This document shows, piece after piece, positions 33,093 through 41,843 of a stretch of 64,000 nucleotides of DNA. Position 1 is the first letter of the stretch; each line of letters opens with the position of its first letter. Made by a program: the position numbers and the translations under genes. The notes beneath the pieces were generated by a model that ran no database searches, was not told the DNA's origin, and was given only the letters and a program-made list of their open reading frames with translations. Source of the DNA: Enterovibrio gelatinilyticus (GTDB taxonomy: Bacteria > Pseudomonadota > Gammaproteobacteria > Enterobacterales > Vibrionaceae); NCBI RefSeq assembly GCF_028683095.1, contig NZ_JAJUBC010000029.1:1-64000 (forward strand), written 5' to 3'.

Positions 33093-36029
33093 ATGTTTTG
33101 CTCTATACCCAAACAACCTGAGTCCTTGTCCGCATATTTTGGCCTTGGTGATACATCACTGATGGCCTTGGAAAAGAATAAAGACATGAAGCTGACGACA
33201 AAACTCCCTGCGATTTTCTTTCTCTTTGGTGTGATGATCACTGGCATTGTGGGCAGTATGATCTTGATGGGAATAGAAACACTTCAAACAGTGATGCTGG
33301 TTGCACTTGTATTACTCTGTACGTTAATGGCATTCGCCCTGGCCCAGCGTATTGTGGAATCGGAACGTCACAGTCCTCTCAATGATGACCAGAAATTTCT
33401 GCAGGATATTCAACACCACGCCATCGAATTTTCCGCCACGGGTATTATTGTCAGCGATGCTCGTCAAATAAAAAAACCGATAATCTATGTCAACCAAGCA
33501 TTTGAAAGACTATCAGGATACGCAGCCAATGATATCATCGGTTCGAACATCGACATGTTCCACGGTGACGAGTTTTGGTTGAATGCGTCGGCTTCGGTTG
33601 TCTCGGATGACCACGGTCAGCCTAAATTTGTCATTAACTTATTGGAAGACAATACTGCGCGTAAAGAAGCCGAATTGGAGTTAGTTCGAGCCCAAGAGAC
33701 GCGAGATGAGCTACTCCGTGGGATGAAATTAGCGTCGAACGCGGGGGGGATTTGTAATTGGTCATTGGATATTAACTCCGGTGAACTGCGATGGGACAAG
33801 GCCATGTTTGATCTTTATGGTTTGTCAGACTCCAAGCCTTTAACGTATGAGGATTGGCGGTCATCGGTTCACCCAGATGACGTTGAATATGCCGAAAAAG
33901 AAGTCGGTAACGCGCTTGAAGCCAATACTTTGTTTAACGCAGAGTTTCGAATTATTCATGGATTTACTGGTGAAGTGAGGTGGATAAAAGCCGCAGGCGA
34001 TGTACACCGCAATCCGAACAGTGAGCAATATACATTATTCGGTATTAACCTCGACATTACGGATGAACGTATTCTTCAGAAGAAATTAGAGCAGGAATCC
34101 CAAACAGCCTTGCAGGCAAGTGAAGCGAAATCTCGGTTTCTTGCCATTATGAGCCATGAAATCCGTACCCCGATGAACGGAGTTATTGGCATGATTGACT
34201 TGCTACGAGAAAGTGAGTTGACGCAAGAACAGCAGCGCATGACCACCACCATTCGGGATTCCTCGTTTTCACTGTTAGATATTATCAATGATGTGCTCGA
34301 TTTCTCGAAAATTGAGTCTGGCCAAATGGCATTAGAGTACCGAGATACTGATCTCCTCAATGTGATCGAAAAGACCTTAGATCTGCTCAGAGTCAGCGCC
34401 CAAGCAAAAGGTGTCACACTGCAAATTCGGCATGATTTTCGTATACCAGCGTTGATAAAAATGGATTCGATCCGTATTCGGCAGGTGTTACTGAATTTAG
34501 TGGGCAACGCGATCAAGTTTTCACATAAGCCCGAACGGGAAGCTTCAGTCACAGTGTCTACGGAATACATTGAAGAGAATACGTCGTTACGTATTTCTAT
34601 TGCCGATGATGGTGTTGGCATGACACCTGAGAAAATTAGTAAGCTCTTCAAACCATTCACACAGGCTGATAATTCGACCACCCGGAAGTTTGGCGGTACA
34701 GGACTTGGATTGAGTATTAGCAAATCATTTGTGGAGATGATGAAAGGGCAGATTGCTGTTACCAGCCAACCAAGCTTAGGTAGCACATTCACCATTACGC
34801 TACCTTTAAACCACAGTGAGTTTGACGACACCTTGTTACGTGATTATGACTTTAGCGATTACACATTTGTAGTGATGGTTAAAGACAGCGACATATTCGA
34901 AATGTGCTCGCATATTATCTCTCAGTGTCAGCCAAAACGGGTGATAAGAAAGATGCCTCACTCACTGGATAATCATAGCCGTGTCATTGTTGTTACCTTA
35001 AACGAGCCAATGAATATCCATGATCTAACGCTAAAAAATATAGTTTTAGACGCTGAACAGTCTGACGTATCAGGCAGTGTTACCCCTCAGCTTTATTACT
35101 TAGGTAGTAGGCCACTTAATCCCAGTGAAATGATTGTTGCTGCCGCAGTGCTATGCGGGTTTAGAGAACCTGACAGCAAGACTGTGGAACATACTCTGTT
35201 ACGCCATTCGAGCAATAACACTGAAGACTACGATATTGATAAAGACAATATTGTCATTCTGTGTGCGGAAGATCAGCCGACAAATCGCATGGTGTTGGAG
35301 CGCCAATTGACCAGTCTCGGTTATCGCTATGAAATGACCTCAAATGGTGTTGAGGCATTGGCAGCGTGGAAGTCGGGTCAGTACCCCATTGTTTTGACTG
35401 ACTGTCACATGCCGGAAATGGATGGATTTGAGCTGGTGGCTGAGATCCGCCGCTTGGAGGCTGACAAACACCATAAGACGTTGATGATCGCGATAACGGC
35501 AAACGCTTTGGTTGGGGAGGAAGAAAACTGTGAGCAAGCGGGAATGGATGACTATATTGCTAAACCTGTTGAGCTTGAAAAGCTACGCTCGGTGTTAGCC
35601 GCAAATATCAGAAATCACCCAATGAGAACGTTTGCTTCACATGAGAATTTACCACCACGGTCTTCAATACCAGAGACAAATATAGAGGCCGAACTCATTG
35701 ATTTCGAACATTTACAAAACGTGATCGGTACGGGTGATAAGAAGATGATCGATGCCGTTCTAAGCATTTTCTGGGAATCACTAATGTCTGATCTGGTTTT
35801 ATTGGAAAACGCGATATCGGAGAAGGATACTGAGCAGATTGGTGTGCTTGCTCATGGTATTAAAGGTTCAGCTGCATCGAGTGGCGCGCTGCCTTTGAGT
35901 GTATGCTTTCAGGAAATGGAAGCATGTAAGGCTGACGTGATAAAGGTTAACCAGCTACTTGCTAGTGTGAAGGGCATGATTGCGGGTATTGAAGAAGTAC
36001 TTCTTCAAGAAACTAACATCAAGGTGTGA
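33093..36029 (+). CDS. Hybrid sensor histidine kinase with receiver and Hpt domains
   Basis: Up to 978 residues. Two close membrane helices (about 38-58 and 67-87) anchor it with almost no periplasmic loop. Two PAS/PAC domains follow (about 105-195 and 205-330). HisKA has His355 in MSHEIRTPMNGVIGM, the ATPase domain runs about 460-580 (DDGVGMTPEKIS, GGTGLGLSISK), the receiver about 715-835 has Asp near 769 in LTDCHMPEMDG, and Hpt has His near 920 in LAHGIKGSAASSG. All phosphorelay residues are present. The first 23 codons overlap a dispersed repeat, so the start at ATG 33162 or 33186 is more likely. No partner regulator is adjacent; the EAL protein at 36730 follows. Confidence 0.92.
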   Translation: MFCSIPKQPESLSAYFGLGDTSLMALEKNKDMKLTTKLPAIFFLFGVMITGIVGSMILMGIETLQTVMLVALVLLCTLMAFALAQRIVESERHSPLNDDQKFLQDIQHHAIEFSATGIIVSDARQIKKPIIYVNQAFERLSGYAANDIIGSNIDMFHGDEFWLNASASVVSDDHGQPKFVINLLEDNTARKEAELELVRAQETRDELLRGMKLASNAGGICNWSLDINSGELRWDKAMFDLYGLSDSKPLTYEDWRSSVHPDDVEYAEKEVGNALEANTLFNAEFRIIHGFTGEVRWIKAAGDVHRNPNSEQYTLFGINLDITDERILQKKLEQESQTALQASEAKSRFLAIMSHEIRTPMNGVIGMIDLLRESELTQEQQRMTTTIRDSSFSLLDIINDVLDFSKIESGQMALEYRDTDLLNVIEKTLDLLRVSAQAKGVTLQIRHDFRIPALIKMDSIRIRQVLLNLVGNAIKFSHKPEREASVTVSTEYIEENTSLRISIADDGVGMTPEKISKLFKPFTQADNSTTRKFGGTGLGLSISKSFVEMMKGQIAVTSQPSLGSTFTITLPLNHSEFDDTLLRDYDFSDYTFVVMVKDSDIFEMCSHIISQCQPKRVIRKMPHSLDNHSRVIVVTLNEPMNIHDLTLKNIVLDAEQSDVSGSVTPQLYYLGSRPLNPSEMIVAAAVLCGFREPDSKTVEHTLLRHSSNNTEDYDIDKDNIVILCAEDQPTNRMVLERQLTSLGYRYEMTSNGVEALAAWKSGQYPIVLTDCHMPEMDGFELVAEIRRLEADKHHKTLMIAITANALVGEEENCEQAGMDDYIAKPVELEKLRSVLAANIRNHPMRTFASHENLPPRSSIPETNIEAELIDFEHLQNVIGTGDKKMIDAVLSIFWESLMSDLVLLENAISEKDTEQIGVLAHGIKGSAASSGALPLSVCFQEMEACKADVIKVNQLLASVKGMIAGIEEVLLQETNIKV

Positions 36030-36729
36030 CCTTGATTGTGATTGCCATCAGCACCGCGACGACCCAGCATCGACACTTATTAGCTGTGATTGAAGGATTT
36101 CTCTCGCTAGATTAATGCAGATGTTGAGCTGGAATTTTCGCCGTTGTCAGAGTGGGACAAAAGCGCTTCTTTGATCAGAGTTGTCGGGCATTTAGTGCAG
36201 GATTGCATATGTGTAGTGTTTCATATTTCAAACTCGCCTACACCCAAGTATCTTCAGGCTGCTGAGTATAAGTTGGAAGCGGTACAACCAAAAAAATGAG
36301 AGAGACTGCAATTAATCTTGAGGGATTTGACTCAAATCAAAAGTAGCCATTGCAAGGTCTCGATATGTAATCGATTGACTTGGTAACATATGCTTTCATT
36401 CTTTATATAAAATAACTGCAACATTACTGTTAACTAAATTATTAATTGAGAGTGATGGTTATTATTTGACGGTGCTTTTTTCACGATTTTAACTGTTTGT
36501 GAAAGCAGTGTCTGATTTACCATCATATAATACTGGTATCATATTAATATTATTAATTTATATTTTTCATCTAGTTAAGTGTGATTGCATTCATACTCTC
36601 TACTTTATAAGACAAATAGATGTAAATTTTTTGCCCAATTAGTGGATCTCAGCTAATAATTTATGGGAGCATGCGAAAAGTCTGATATAGAATAAATGTC
36701 AATACAGTGACTTTATTTGTCGATTCTTA
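36030..36729. other. 700-base gene-free stretch
   Basis: No frame with a credible start was seen. A partial match to the dispersed repeat lies at about 36238-36272 (ACACCCAAGTATCTTCAGG). From 36370 onward the DNA is very AT-rich and probably holds the promoter of the EAL gene. Scattered stops argue for old decayed sequence between the two. Confidence 0.5.
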
Positions 36730-38004
36730 ATGAGAAACTCAGAACTTAAAAGATTTTATAGGGACGTTGGGTTGGTGAACCATGTGAGTAACACAAAGAC
36801 TATCGCTGTGATTGATGACTCTGAGTCTGTGCTGATGCTAATTCGTAGCATGTTGAATCGTCTTGGCTATGAAAAAGTGAGTTGTTTTTCTAGCCCTCAA
36901 TTGGCCCTCAAAGAAATTAATTATGAAATCGCGCGATATGATGTTGTATTCACAAACTTAGGTATGGTCGATATTGATGGAATGTGCGTTATTCGCGAAT
37001 TGGGAAAAATGAAATACCGCGGCGCAGTTTGCATTATATCAGATCTTGAAAACCGTGTGACGGAGTTGGCTGCAGAGATTGCAAAACTTCAGTGGATAAA
37101 CCTTCTAGGGAGCATCCCAAAGCCGATAACTTTATATGCGTTAGAGAGAGTATTAAAAAAGGCAGATACCAAGAGCGACGTCAAATTAAATCAAATTGAA
37201 CTCATGCCAAAAGACGAACTTATTGAACACATTATTTGCGGTCATGTTGTTCCTTACTACCAACCAAAAGTGAATTTTCTGACCAAGAAGGTTGAAAGTT
37301 TGGAGGTGCTTGCGCGTATTGTATTTCCTGAGTCGCCATACTGTATCAATCCATGCTGTTTTATTAGTACTGCTGTTCAGTACGGGCTCATTGATCTGCT
37401 TACTGCCTCAATCGCTGAACGGACCGCACTGGAAATAGATGAGTTGTCATCAATATTTGGTGGTGAAGTTAGCGTCGGGATTAATCTTTCTGCGACGCAA
37501 TTGGACGATTTGAGCATTCCCAATCGACTGGGGGCGCTGTTTAAGGCGAAAAGCGTTTCTAACTCTCGTGTCACATTAGAAATAACCGAGGAGAGTTCCT
37601 TGCAATCTCCTGAGCAGCTTGAGTCTCTCAACCGACTTCGCATGCAAGGATATGGTGTTTCGCTGGATGACTTTGGCACGGGATACGCCAATTTCCTCCA
37701 TTTACGGAATTTACCTTTTACGGAAGTCAAAATTGATAGATCGCTAATTACTAATATTCATCTGGATCATTTTGGTCAAACCATTGTTCGTTCATTAGTG
37801 GATTTTACCGTCCAATCAGATTGTGTCATCGTCGCTGAAGGTGTAGAAAAAGAGGAAGAATTGAAGTACCTCATCGAGAACTATCCGTCGATGCTGATCC
37901 AGGGCTTTCTAATTTGTCGTCCCAAAACGCTGAATGAATTAGCTGAGTGGTATGGCGATTGGCGTTGCGATAATGTGTTAGGCGGCTATGCGCAGTCGAA
38001 ATAA
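36730..38004 (+). CDS. EAL phosphodiesterase with Asn-substituted receiver domain
   Basis: 424 residues. About 23-145 is a receiver-like domain (IAVIDDSESVLMLIRSML), but the phosphoacceptor position reads VVFTNLGMVDIDG, Asn replacing Asp; Lys is kept in IPKP. About 170-410 is an EAL domain. EVLARI replaces EALLR but keeps the Glu; INLSATQL, VTLEITEES, SLDDFGTGYANF, VKIDRSLI and VIVAEGVEKEEEL are all intact, so c-di-GMP hydrolysis is likely. The layout resembles VieA-like response regulators without the HTH. Loss of the Asp implies constitutive or phosphorylation-independent control. No good ribosome site precedes the ATG; a GTG 45 bases on is an alternative start. Confidence 0.88.
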   Translation: MRNSELKRFYRDVGLVNHVSNTKTIAVIDDSESVLMLIRSMLNRLGYEKVSCFSSPQLALKEINYEIARYDVVFTNLGMVDIDGMCVIRELGKMKYRGAVCIISDLENRVTELAAEIAKLQWINLLGSIPKPITLYALERVLKKADTKSDVKLNQIELMPKDELIEHIICGHVVPYYQPKVNFLTKKVESLEVLARIVFPESPYCINPCCFISTAVQYGLIDLLTASIAERTALEIDELSSIFGGEVSVGINLSATQLDDLSIPNRLGALFKAKSVSNSRVTLEITEESSLQSPEQLESLNRLRMQGYGVSLDDFGTGYANFLHLRNLPFTEVKIDRSLITNIHLDHFGQTIVRSLVDFTVQSDCVIVAEGVEKEEELKYLIENYPSMLIQGFLICRPKTLNELAEWYGDWRCDNVLGGYAQSK

Positions 38005-38185
38005 TTGTTACTAGAAACACGCGTTGCGATGGCACTTTTTTGTGCATTTATCACGTTCTTTACCTTTCACTATTCTCCCTTATTTGCTTGTTAATTCACG
38101 TTTGTTTGTTTCATCGTAAATCATCGGTGTACCGTCAATTCCTAACTTTTTATTGCGCATAAATTTTGCTTTGTGATTAGAGTAA

Positions 38186-38255
38186 TATACTCAAACATCC
38201 TGAAGATGCAGGATTCAGCGAAACTTACAGACGTAGTGATCTAGACGTCCCTTGC
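38186..38255 (-). repeat. Dispersed intergenic repeat, copy 2
   Basis: The reverse complement reads CGCTGAATCCTGCATCTTCA then GGATGTTTGAGTATA, matching the copy at 14608-14646, with further matching blocks outward (ACGTC, GATCA). It occupies the gap 38005-38376. A short palindrome (CCACACA...TGTGTGG, 38319-38339) just before the next gene may be an operator. Confidence 0.65.
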
Positions 38256-38376
38256 CCATGTAGTGATCTCCATCAAAAAGGGATAATACCGAGCATCTTC
38301 TGGTTGATTGGTTATAGTCCACACAGGATTTATGTGTGGTTAACTCAACCGTGCACGAATGCGTGAAGGGAATTCA

Positions 38377-39489
38377 ATGAATAATGGCAATATCGCGATG
38401 GGTAAGTGGGTAAAAAAAGCGAGCGTTAATAATACTCACCAGTCATTCAAAGCGTTGCTTGGAACAGATCTTCCTATTATTCAAGCGCCGATGGCGGGCG
38501 TGCAAGATAGCGCCCTAGCCATCGCAGTGAGCGAAGCGGGTGGGTTAGGATCTTTGCCCTGCGGCATGTTGAATCTCGATCAAATCGTGAGTGAACTTGA
38601 GGTCATCAGTGCCGCGACGACACAAGCTTACAATCTCAATTTCTTTTGTCACCGAATGCCTGCGTTCAATCAACGCCAACATGCCGAATGGCGAGATGCG
38701 CTGACGTCATATTTTGCCGAGCTGGATATCGACCCCACAAGCTTGCCAATCACAACCAACCGTTTGCCGTTTAACCATGATATTGCTGATGCCATTGAGT
38801 CATATCGTCCGCCGATTGTTAGCTTTCATTTCGGTTTGCCCGATCATACATTACTGGCCCGCGTAAAAAGCTGGGGGACAAAGGTCTTGTCTTCCGCAAC
38901 GACACTTCAAGAAGCCATGTGGTTAGAAGCAAACGGCGCTGATGGCATCATCGCGCAAGGCTTAGAGGCAGGCGGTCACCGAGGTATGTTTTTGTCTGAG
39001 GACATCACCACACAAGTGGGTACTGCGTCGCTCGTGCCTCAGATAGTCCAGAAAGTGAATCTACCGGTGATTGCGGCTGGTGGTATTGCAGATGGTCGTG
39101 GTGTGCAAGCGGCAATGCTATTGGGTGCACAGGCCGTACAAGTGGGTACAGCCTATTTGCTGTGTGCTGAAACCAAAACGTCTACGCTTCACCGCTCAGC
39201 GATTCTGAGTGAGCTGTCTCAGCACACTGCACTCACGAATATTTTCACGGGTAGGCCAGCTCGTGGCATCGTTAATCGAGCAATGAGAGAGCTTGGATAC
39301 ATGCAGCCACTCGCGCCAACGTTTCCTTATGCCTCTATCGAGGCCGCTCCCCTCAGGCGCCAAGCCGAGCAGCAAGGACGTGATGATTTCACACCGTTAT
39401 GGTGCGGACAAAACACCTCAGGCTGCAAAGCGATTTCAGCGGGGGAGTTAACTAAGGCGCTAGGGAAGTATTCTGTCACTCTTCAATAA
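38377..39489 (+). CDS. Nitronate monooxygenase-like flavin oxidoreductase
   Basis: 370 residues from ATG 38377, preceded by GAAGGGA. The TIM-barrel FMN enzyme family of 2-nitropropane dioxygenase is clear: LPIIQAPMAGVQDSALAIAVSEAGGLGSL at the start, GADGIIAQGLEAGGHRG with the catalytic His region, and PVIAAGGIADGRGVQAAMLLGAQAVQVGTA as the phosphate-binding end. Members oxidise nitronates such as propionate-3-nitronate or act as enoyl reductases. It converges with and overlaps the MarR gene by 14 bases, so the pair may be linked in a response to toxic compounds. Confidence 0.88.
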   Translation: MNNGNIAMGKWVKKASVNNTHQSFKALLGTDLPIIQAPMAGVQDSALAIAVSEAGGLGSLPCGMLNLDQIVSELEVISAATTQAYNLNFFCHRMPAFNQRQHAEWRDALTSYFAELDIDPTSLPITTNRLPFNHDIADAIESYRPPIVSFHFGLPDHTLLARVKSWGTKVLSSATTLQEAMWLEANGADGIIAQGLEAGGHRGMFLSEDITTQVGTASLVPQIVQKVNLPVIAAGGIADGRGVQAAMLLGAQAVQVGTAYLLCAETKTSTLHRSAILSELSQHTALTNIFTGRPARGIVNRAMRELGYMQPLAPTFPYASIEAAPLRRQAEQQGRDDFTPLWCGQNTSGCKAISAGELTKALGKYSVTLQ

Positions 39490-39901
39490 TTTGACGAAGG
39501 CAGTCAACGACTTTACTGTTTTCCTCTTCTTGGCTAGCTGAGTCTAACGCCGCTTTGATGTAGCTGGCGTAGTCATTCTCAGCCTGGCTTTGGACTTCTC
39601 GGCCTCGCCCAGTTAGTACGGTATAAACACCTCGTTTGTCTTTTGGGCAAAGATCTCGAAGGGTATATCCACCTTTTTCTAGTCTTTCAACAAGGCGAGT
39701 GACAGAGCTCTGATTCAACCCTAGAAGTTTGGCGAGTTCTTGCATCCTCAATTCGGCGTCTGCAGCGTTGGAAAGAAGCGTTAGTGCTCGATACTCTGTT
39801 AAGCCAAGCCCGTGCTCACGTTGCATCTCTTTTGCTATCTGATTTTCGACGCGATCAACGACGATCTTAACTCTTTGCCACAACGAGTACTGCAATATCA
39901 T
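39476..39901 (-). CDS. MarR family transcriptional regulator
   Basis: 141 residues. Winged-helix core: GLTEYRALTLLSNAADAELRMQELAKLLGLNQSSVTRLVERLEKGGYTLRDLCPKDKRGVYTVLTGRG, including the family D-x-R-G wing. MarR proteins are dimeric repressors released by small aromatic or toxic ligands. It faces a promoter region containing palindromes at 39976, 40218 and 40267, the last two flanking the promoter of the SMR transporter pair, so it probably represses itself and those transporters. Confidence 0.92.
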   Translation of the reverse strand: MILQYSLWQRVKIVVDRVENQIAKEMQREHGLGLTEYRALTLLSNAADAELRMQELAKLLGLNQSSVTRLVERLEKGGYTLRDLCPKDKRGVYTVLTGRGREVQSQAENDYASYIKAALDSASQEEENSKVVDCLRQIIEE

Positions 39902-39904
39902 TCT

Positions 39905-39930
39905 GCGATTCCTAGCGATTCCTAGCGATT
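39905..39930. repeat. 10-bp tandem repeat in marR leader
   Basis: GCGATTCCTA is repeated twice and followed by a partial third GCGATTA, directly upstream of the marR start on the minus strand. It covers the position of the ribosome site, so copy number could alter translation. Confidence 0.6.
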
Positions 39931-39975
39931 ATGCGTAGGGACTTGCTTGCCCCAACGTTGCTTTCATTTTAAGTA

Positions 39976-39987
39976 TGTATATACATG
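39976..39987. promoter_or_regulatory. Palindrome in marR promoter region
   Basis: ATGTATATACAT is a perfect 12-bp palindrome; on the minus strand it extends as TTGCATGTATATACAT. It shares the half TTGCATGT with the sites at 40218 and 40267, consistent with one regulator. Between here and 40218 no gene is credible. Confidence 0.5.
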
Positions 39988-40217
39988 CAAAATCTTAAAA
40001 TCTGAGTATAACAAGCGGTAATAATTTGTGAAATGCTCCGCACTGCAAAACAAATCAATCAAAGTAAAACCTCGTGCTATCTCTCTTTCTTGTCGCGAGC
40101 AAATGTTTGGATTTGTGCGGTAAAACTAATTAAATTCCTAATTTTTAATGAGTTAAATAAAAAACAGCATAACAAAAAACCAACTGCCTATAAGTGTCCA
40201 TCAACAAACACTCAACT

Positions 40218-40282
40218 ACTTGTACGTGCAAGTATCTTGACAGCATCATTGCGTTATTACTAATATGCTTGCACATGCAAGT
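40218..40282 (+). promoter_or_regulatory. Promoter with two matching operators for SMR pair
   Basis: A near-consensus promoter has TTGACA at 40237-40242 and TAATAT at 40261-40266, spacing 18. Immediately before the -35 lies ACTTGTACGTGCAAGT (40218-40233), and immediately after the -10 lies GCTTGCACATGCAAGT (40267-40282). Both fit CTTGYACRTGCAAG. Their placement across the polymerase site suggests repression by the neighbouring MarR protein. Confidence 0.7.
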
Positions 40283-40327
40283 AAATGTGTTGCGTGAGAA
40301 TTGTTATCTGATAGGGAGAAAAGAGAC

Positions 40328-40651
40328 ATGTTGAGTTGGTTATATCTTGGAACGGCGGTCATTTTTGAAATTGCCGTTGCTATTTCGGCAGGAAACGCAA
40401 AAGGATTTACTCATCCTAGTTGGACGGCGGCGACGCTATTGAGTGGCGCCGTCGCGACTTATTTTCTCAGTTTAGCGTTACTTGAATTTGATGTGGGTAT
40501 TGGCTACTCAATTTGGACATCCACGGCAGGAGTGGGAATCGTCATTTTGGGCGCTTTATTTTTCGGTGAGCGACTTGGAGGGAAAAAGCTCTTGGGTATC
40601 GCTCTCGTTATTGGTGGTGTTATTGGTTTGCGAATGAGCGGTGCTGCGTAA
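40328..40651 (+). CDS. SMR family multidrug transporter subunit A
   Basis: 107 residues from ATG 40328, preceded by AGGGAGAAAAGAG. Four membrane helices, with the active-site Glu14 in the first (VIFEIAVAISAGNAKG) and the conserved ending GERLGGKKLLGIALVIGGVIGLR. Small multidrug resistance proteins exchange protons for cationic compounds or guanidinium. It is followed 61 bases later by a second SMR gene, so they probably form a hetero-oligomer, as with the EbrAB and YkkCD pairs. MarR-type control is suggested by the palindromes upstream. Confidence 0.9.
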   Translation: MLSWLYLGTAVIFEIAVAISAGNAKGFTHPSWTAATLLSGAVATYFLSLALLEFDVGIGYSIWTSTAGVGIVILGALFFGERLGGKKLLGIALVIGGVIGLRMSGAA

Positions 40652-40712
40652 TCGCCACCATATTGACCCATTTAGCCACAATTGTTCATTCATGATTTTA
40701 AAGGAATAAAAA

Positions 40713-41102
40713 ATGACGTCGAAAACTAAGAAAGTAAGCACCACATATGCTTGGGCAATGCTTCTACTTGCTGGGGTATTTGAGATTGGTTATGCGTTGA
40801 GCGTAGCAGGGAGTGAGGCATTTACGATTCTCAATTGGTCTGTTTCAGCGGTCGTCTTCTTCCTGTTGACGCTTTACTCACTGAGTGTTGCCTTGAAATC
40901 TATAGATGTCGGTATCGGTTATGCCGTATGGGCGGGTATCGGTGCAATAGGTGCCTCTGTGTTTGGAGCAATCGTATTCGATCAAACCTTGTCTCTTCTC
41001 CAAGCATTCTGGTTATCTGTCATTATTCTTGGGGTTGTTTGGTTAAAGCTCGCTAGCAGTGAAAAAGCGCAGGTTGAACCGTCCCGTTTGGTATCCAACT
41101 AA
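40713..41102 (+). CDS. SMR family multidrug transporter subunit B
   Basis: 129 residues, four membrane helices. Active-site Glu in AGVFEIGYALSVAGSEAF, then SVALKSIDVGIGYAVWAGIGAIG, the signature of the family, and FDQTLSLLQAFWLSVIILGVVWLKL. The N-terminal extension (MTSKTKKVSTTY) and C-terminal tail are longer than in its partner, giving opposite charge bias, which is typical of paired SMR proteins that insert in opposite orientations. GGAATAAAAA precedes the ATG. Confidence 0.9.
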   Translation: MTSKTKKVSTTYAWAMLLLAGVFEIGYALSVAGSEAFTILNWSVSAVVFFLLTLYSLSVALKSIDVGIGYAVWAGIGAIGASVFGAIVFDQTLSLLQAFWLSVIILGVVWLKLASSEKAQVEPSRLVSN

Positions 41103-41152
41103 CAAACTGTATAGATAGAGACTGGTGGTGGTCATCAACTATCGCCAACATC

Positions 41153-41176
41153 AAAAAGCCCGTCGTAAAGACGGGC
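41153..41176 (-). terminator. Terminator of the KDG/KDPG operon
   Basis: GCCCGTC (41158-41164), loop GTAAA, GACGGGC (41170-41176). On the minus strand the stem is followed by TTTTTGATG, ending the leftward operon. Confidence 0.85.
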
Positions 41177-41212
41177 ATACAGACAGACTAGAAAACGAAA
41201 GGAGGAAGAAAA

Positions 41213-41842
41213 TTAGCGCGTGTGTTCGACCGCTTCGCGGACAAGGCGACCAATCTCATCCCAATTACCCGCTTCAATCAGTTTAGGCGCGACCATCCAA
41301 GTACCGCCGCAACAAACAACCCGATCGATCCCAAGATAATCAGACACGTTCGCTTTGCTGATCCCACCCGTTGGCATTAGGGTCACGTTGACATAGGGGG
41401 CAAGTAACGATTTGACCATCGCGATGCCGCCAGAGGCTTCTGCAGGGAAGAATTTCATCATGGTCAAACCGAGCTCTAAGCCTTGCTCGATTTGACTTGG
41501 ACTGTTAACGCCCGGCACCATCGGAATGCCGATTTCTTGGCAGTACTTCACCGTGTTTGGGTTCAGCCCTGGTGCCACAATAAACTCTGCGCCAGCCGCT
41601 TTGGCTTTGTCGACTTGTTCGGCGTTCAACACCGTCCCAGCACCAATGCACATGTCAGGATATGCCTCACGCATCAAACGAATCGCTTCTGCCGCAGCTT
41701 CTGTTCTGAAGGTGACTTCTGCAACAGGAAGGCCGTTTTCAACTAACGCTTTGGCAAGCGGTACTGCCTGTGCGGCATCATCAAGTTGAATCACGGGAAT
41801 GACTTTGAATTCGTTGAGTTTAGCGACTAAATCTTGTGACAT
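41213..41842 (-). CDS. eda: KDPG aldolase
   Basis: 209 residues from ATG 41842, six bases after AGGAG; the longer frame to 41890 runs into kdgK. Catalytic Glu is in AEVTFRTEAA and the Schiff-base Lys in TMMKFFPAEASGG; TGGISKANVSDYL and VVCCGGTWMV bind the phosphate. It splits 2-keto-3-deoxy-6-phosphogluconate to pyruvate and glyceraldehyde-3-phosphate. Here it is the last gene of the amino-sugar-acid operon and starts one base after kdgK ends. There is no edd nearby, so its main role is probably in this pathway and not Entner-Doudoroff glucose use. Confidence 0.92.
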   Translation of the reverse strand: MSQDLVAKLNEFKVIPVIQLDDAAQAVPLAKALVENGLPVAEVTFRTEAAAEAIRLMREAYPDMCIGAGTVLNAEQVDKAKAAGAEFIVAPGLNPNTVKYCQEIGIPMVPGVNSPSQIEQGLELGLTMMKFFPAEASGGIAMVKSLLAPYVNVTLMPTGGISKANVSDYLGIDRVVCCGGTWMVAPKLIEAGNWDEIGRLVREAVEHTR

Positions 41843-41843
41843 G

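Noticed and set aside
40033-40263. 76-codon frame between marR and SMR genes
   Set aside because: It runs across the operator and -35 promoter element and has no ribosome site.
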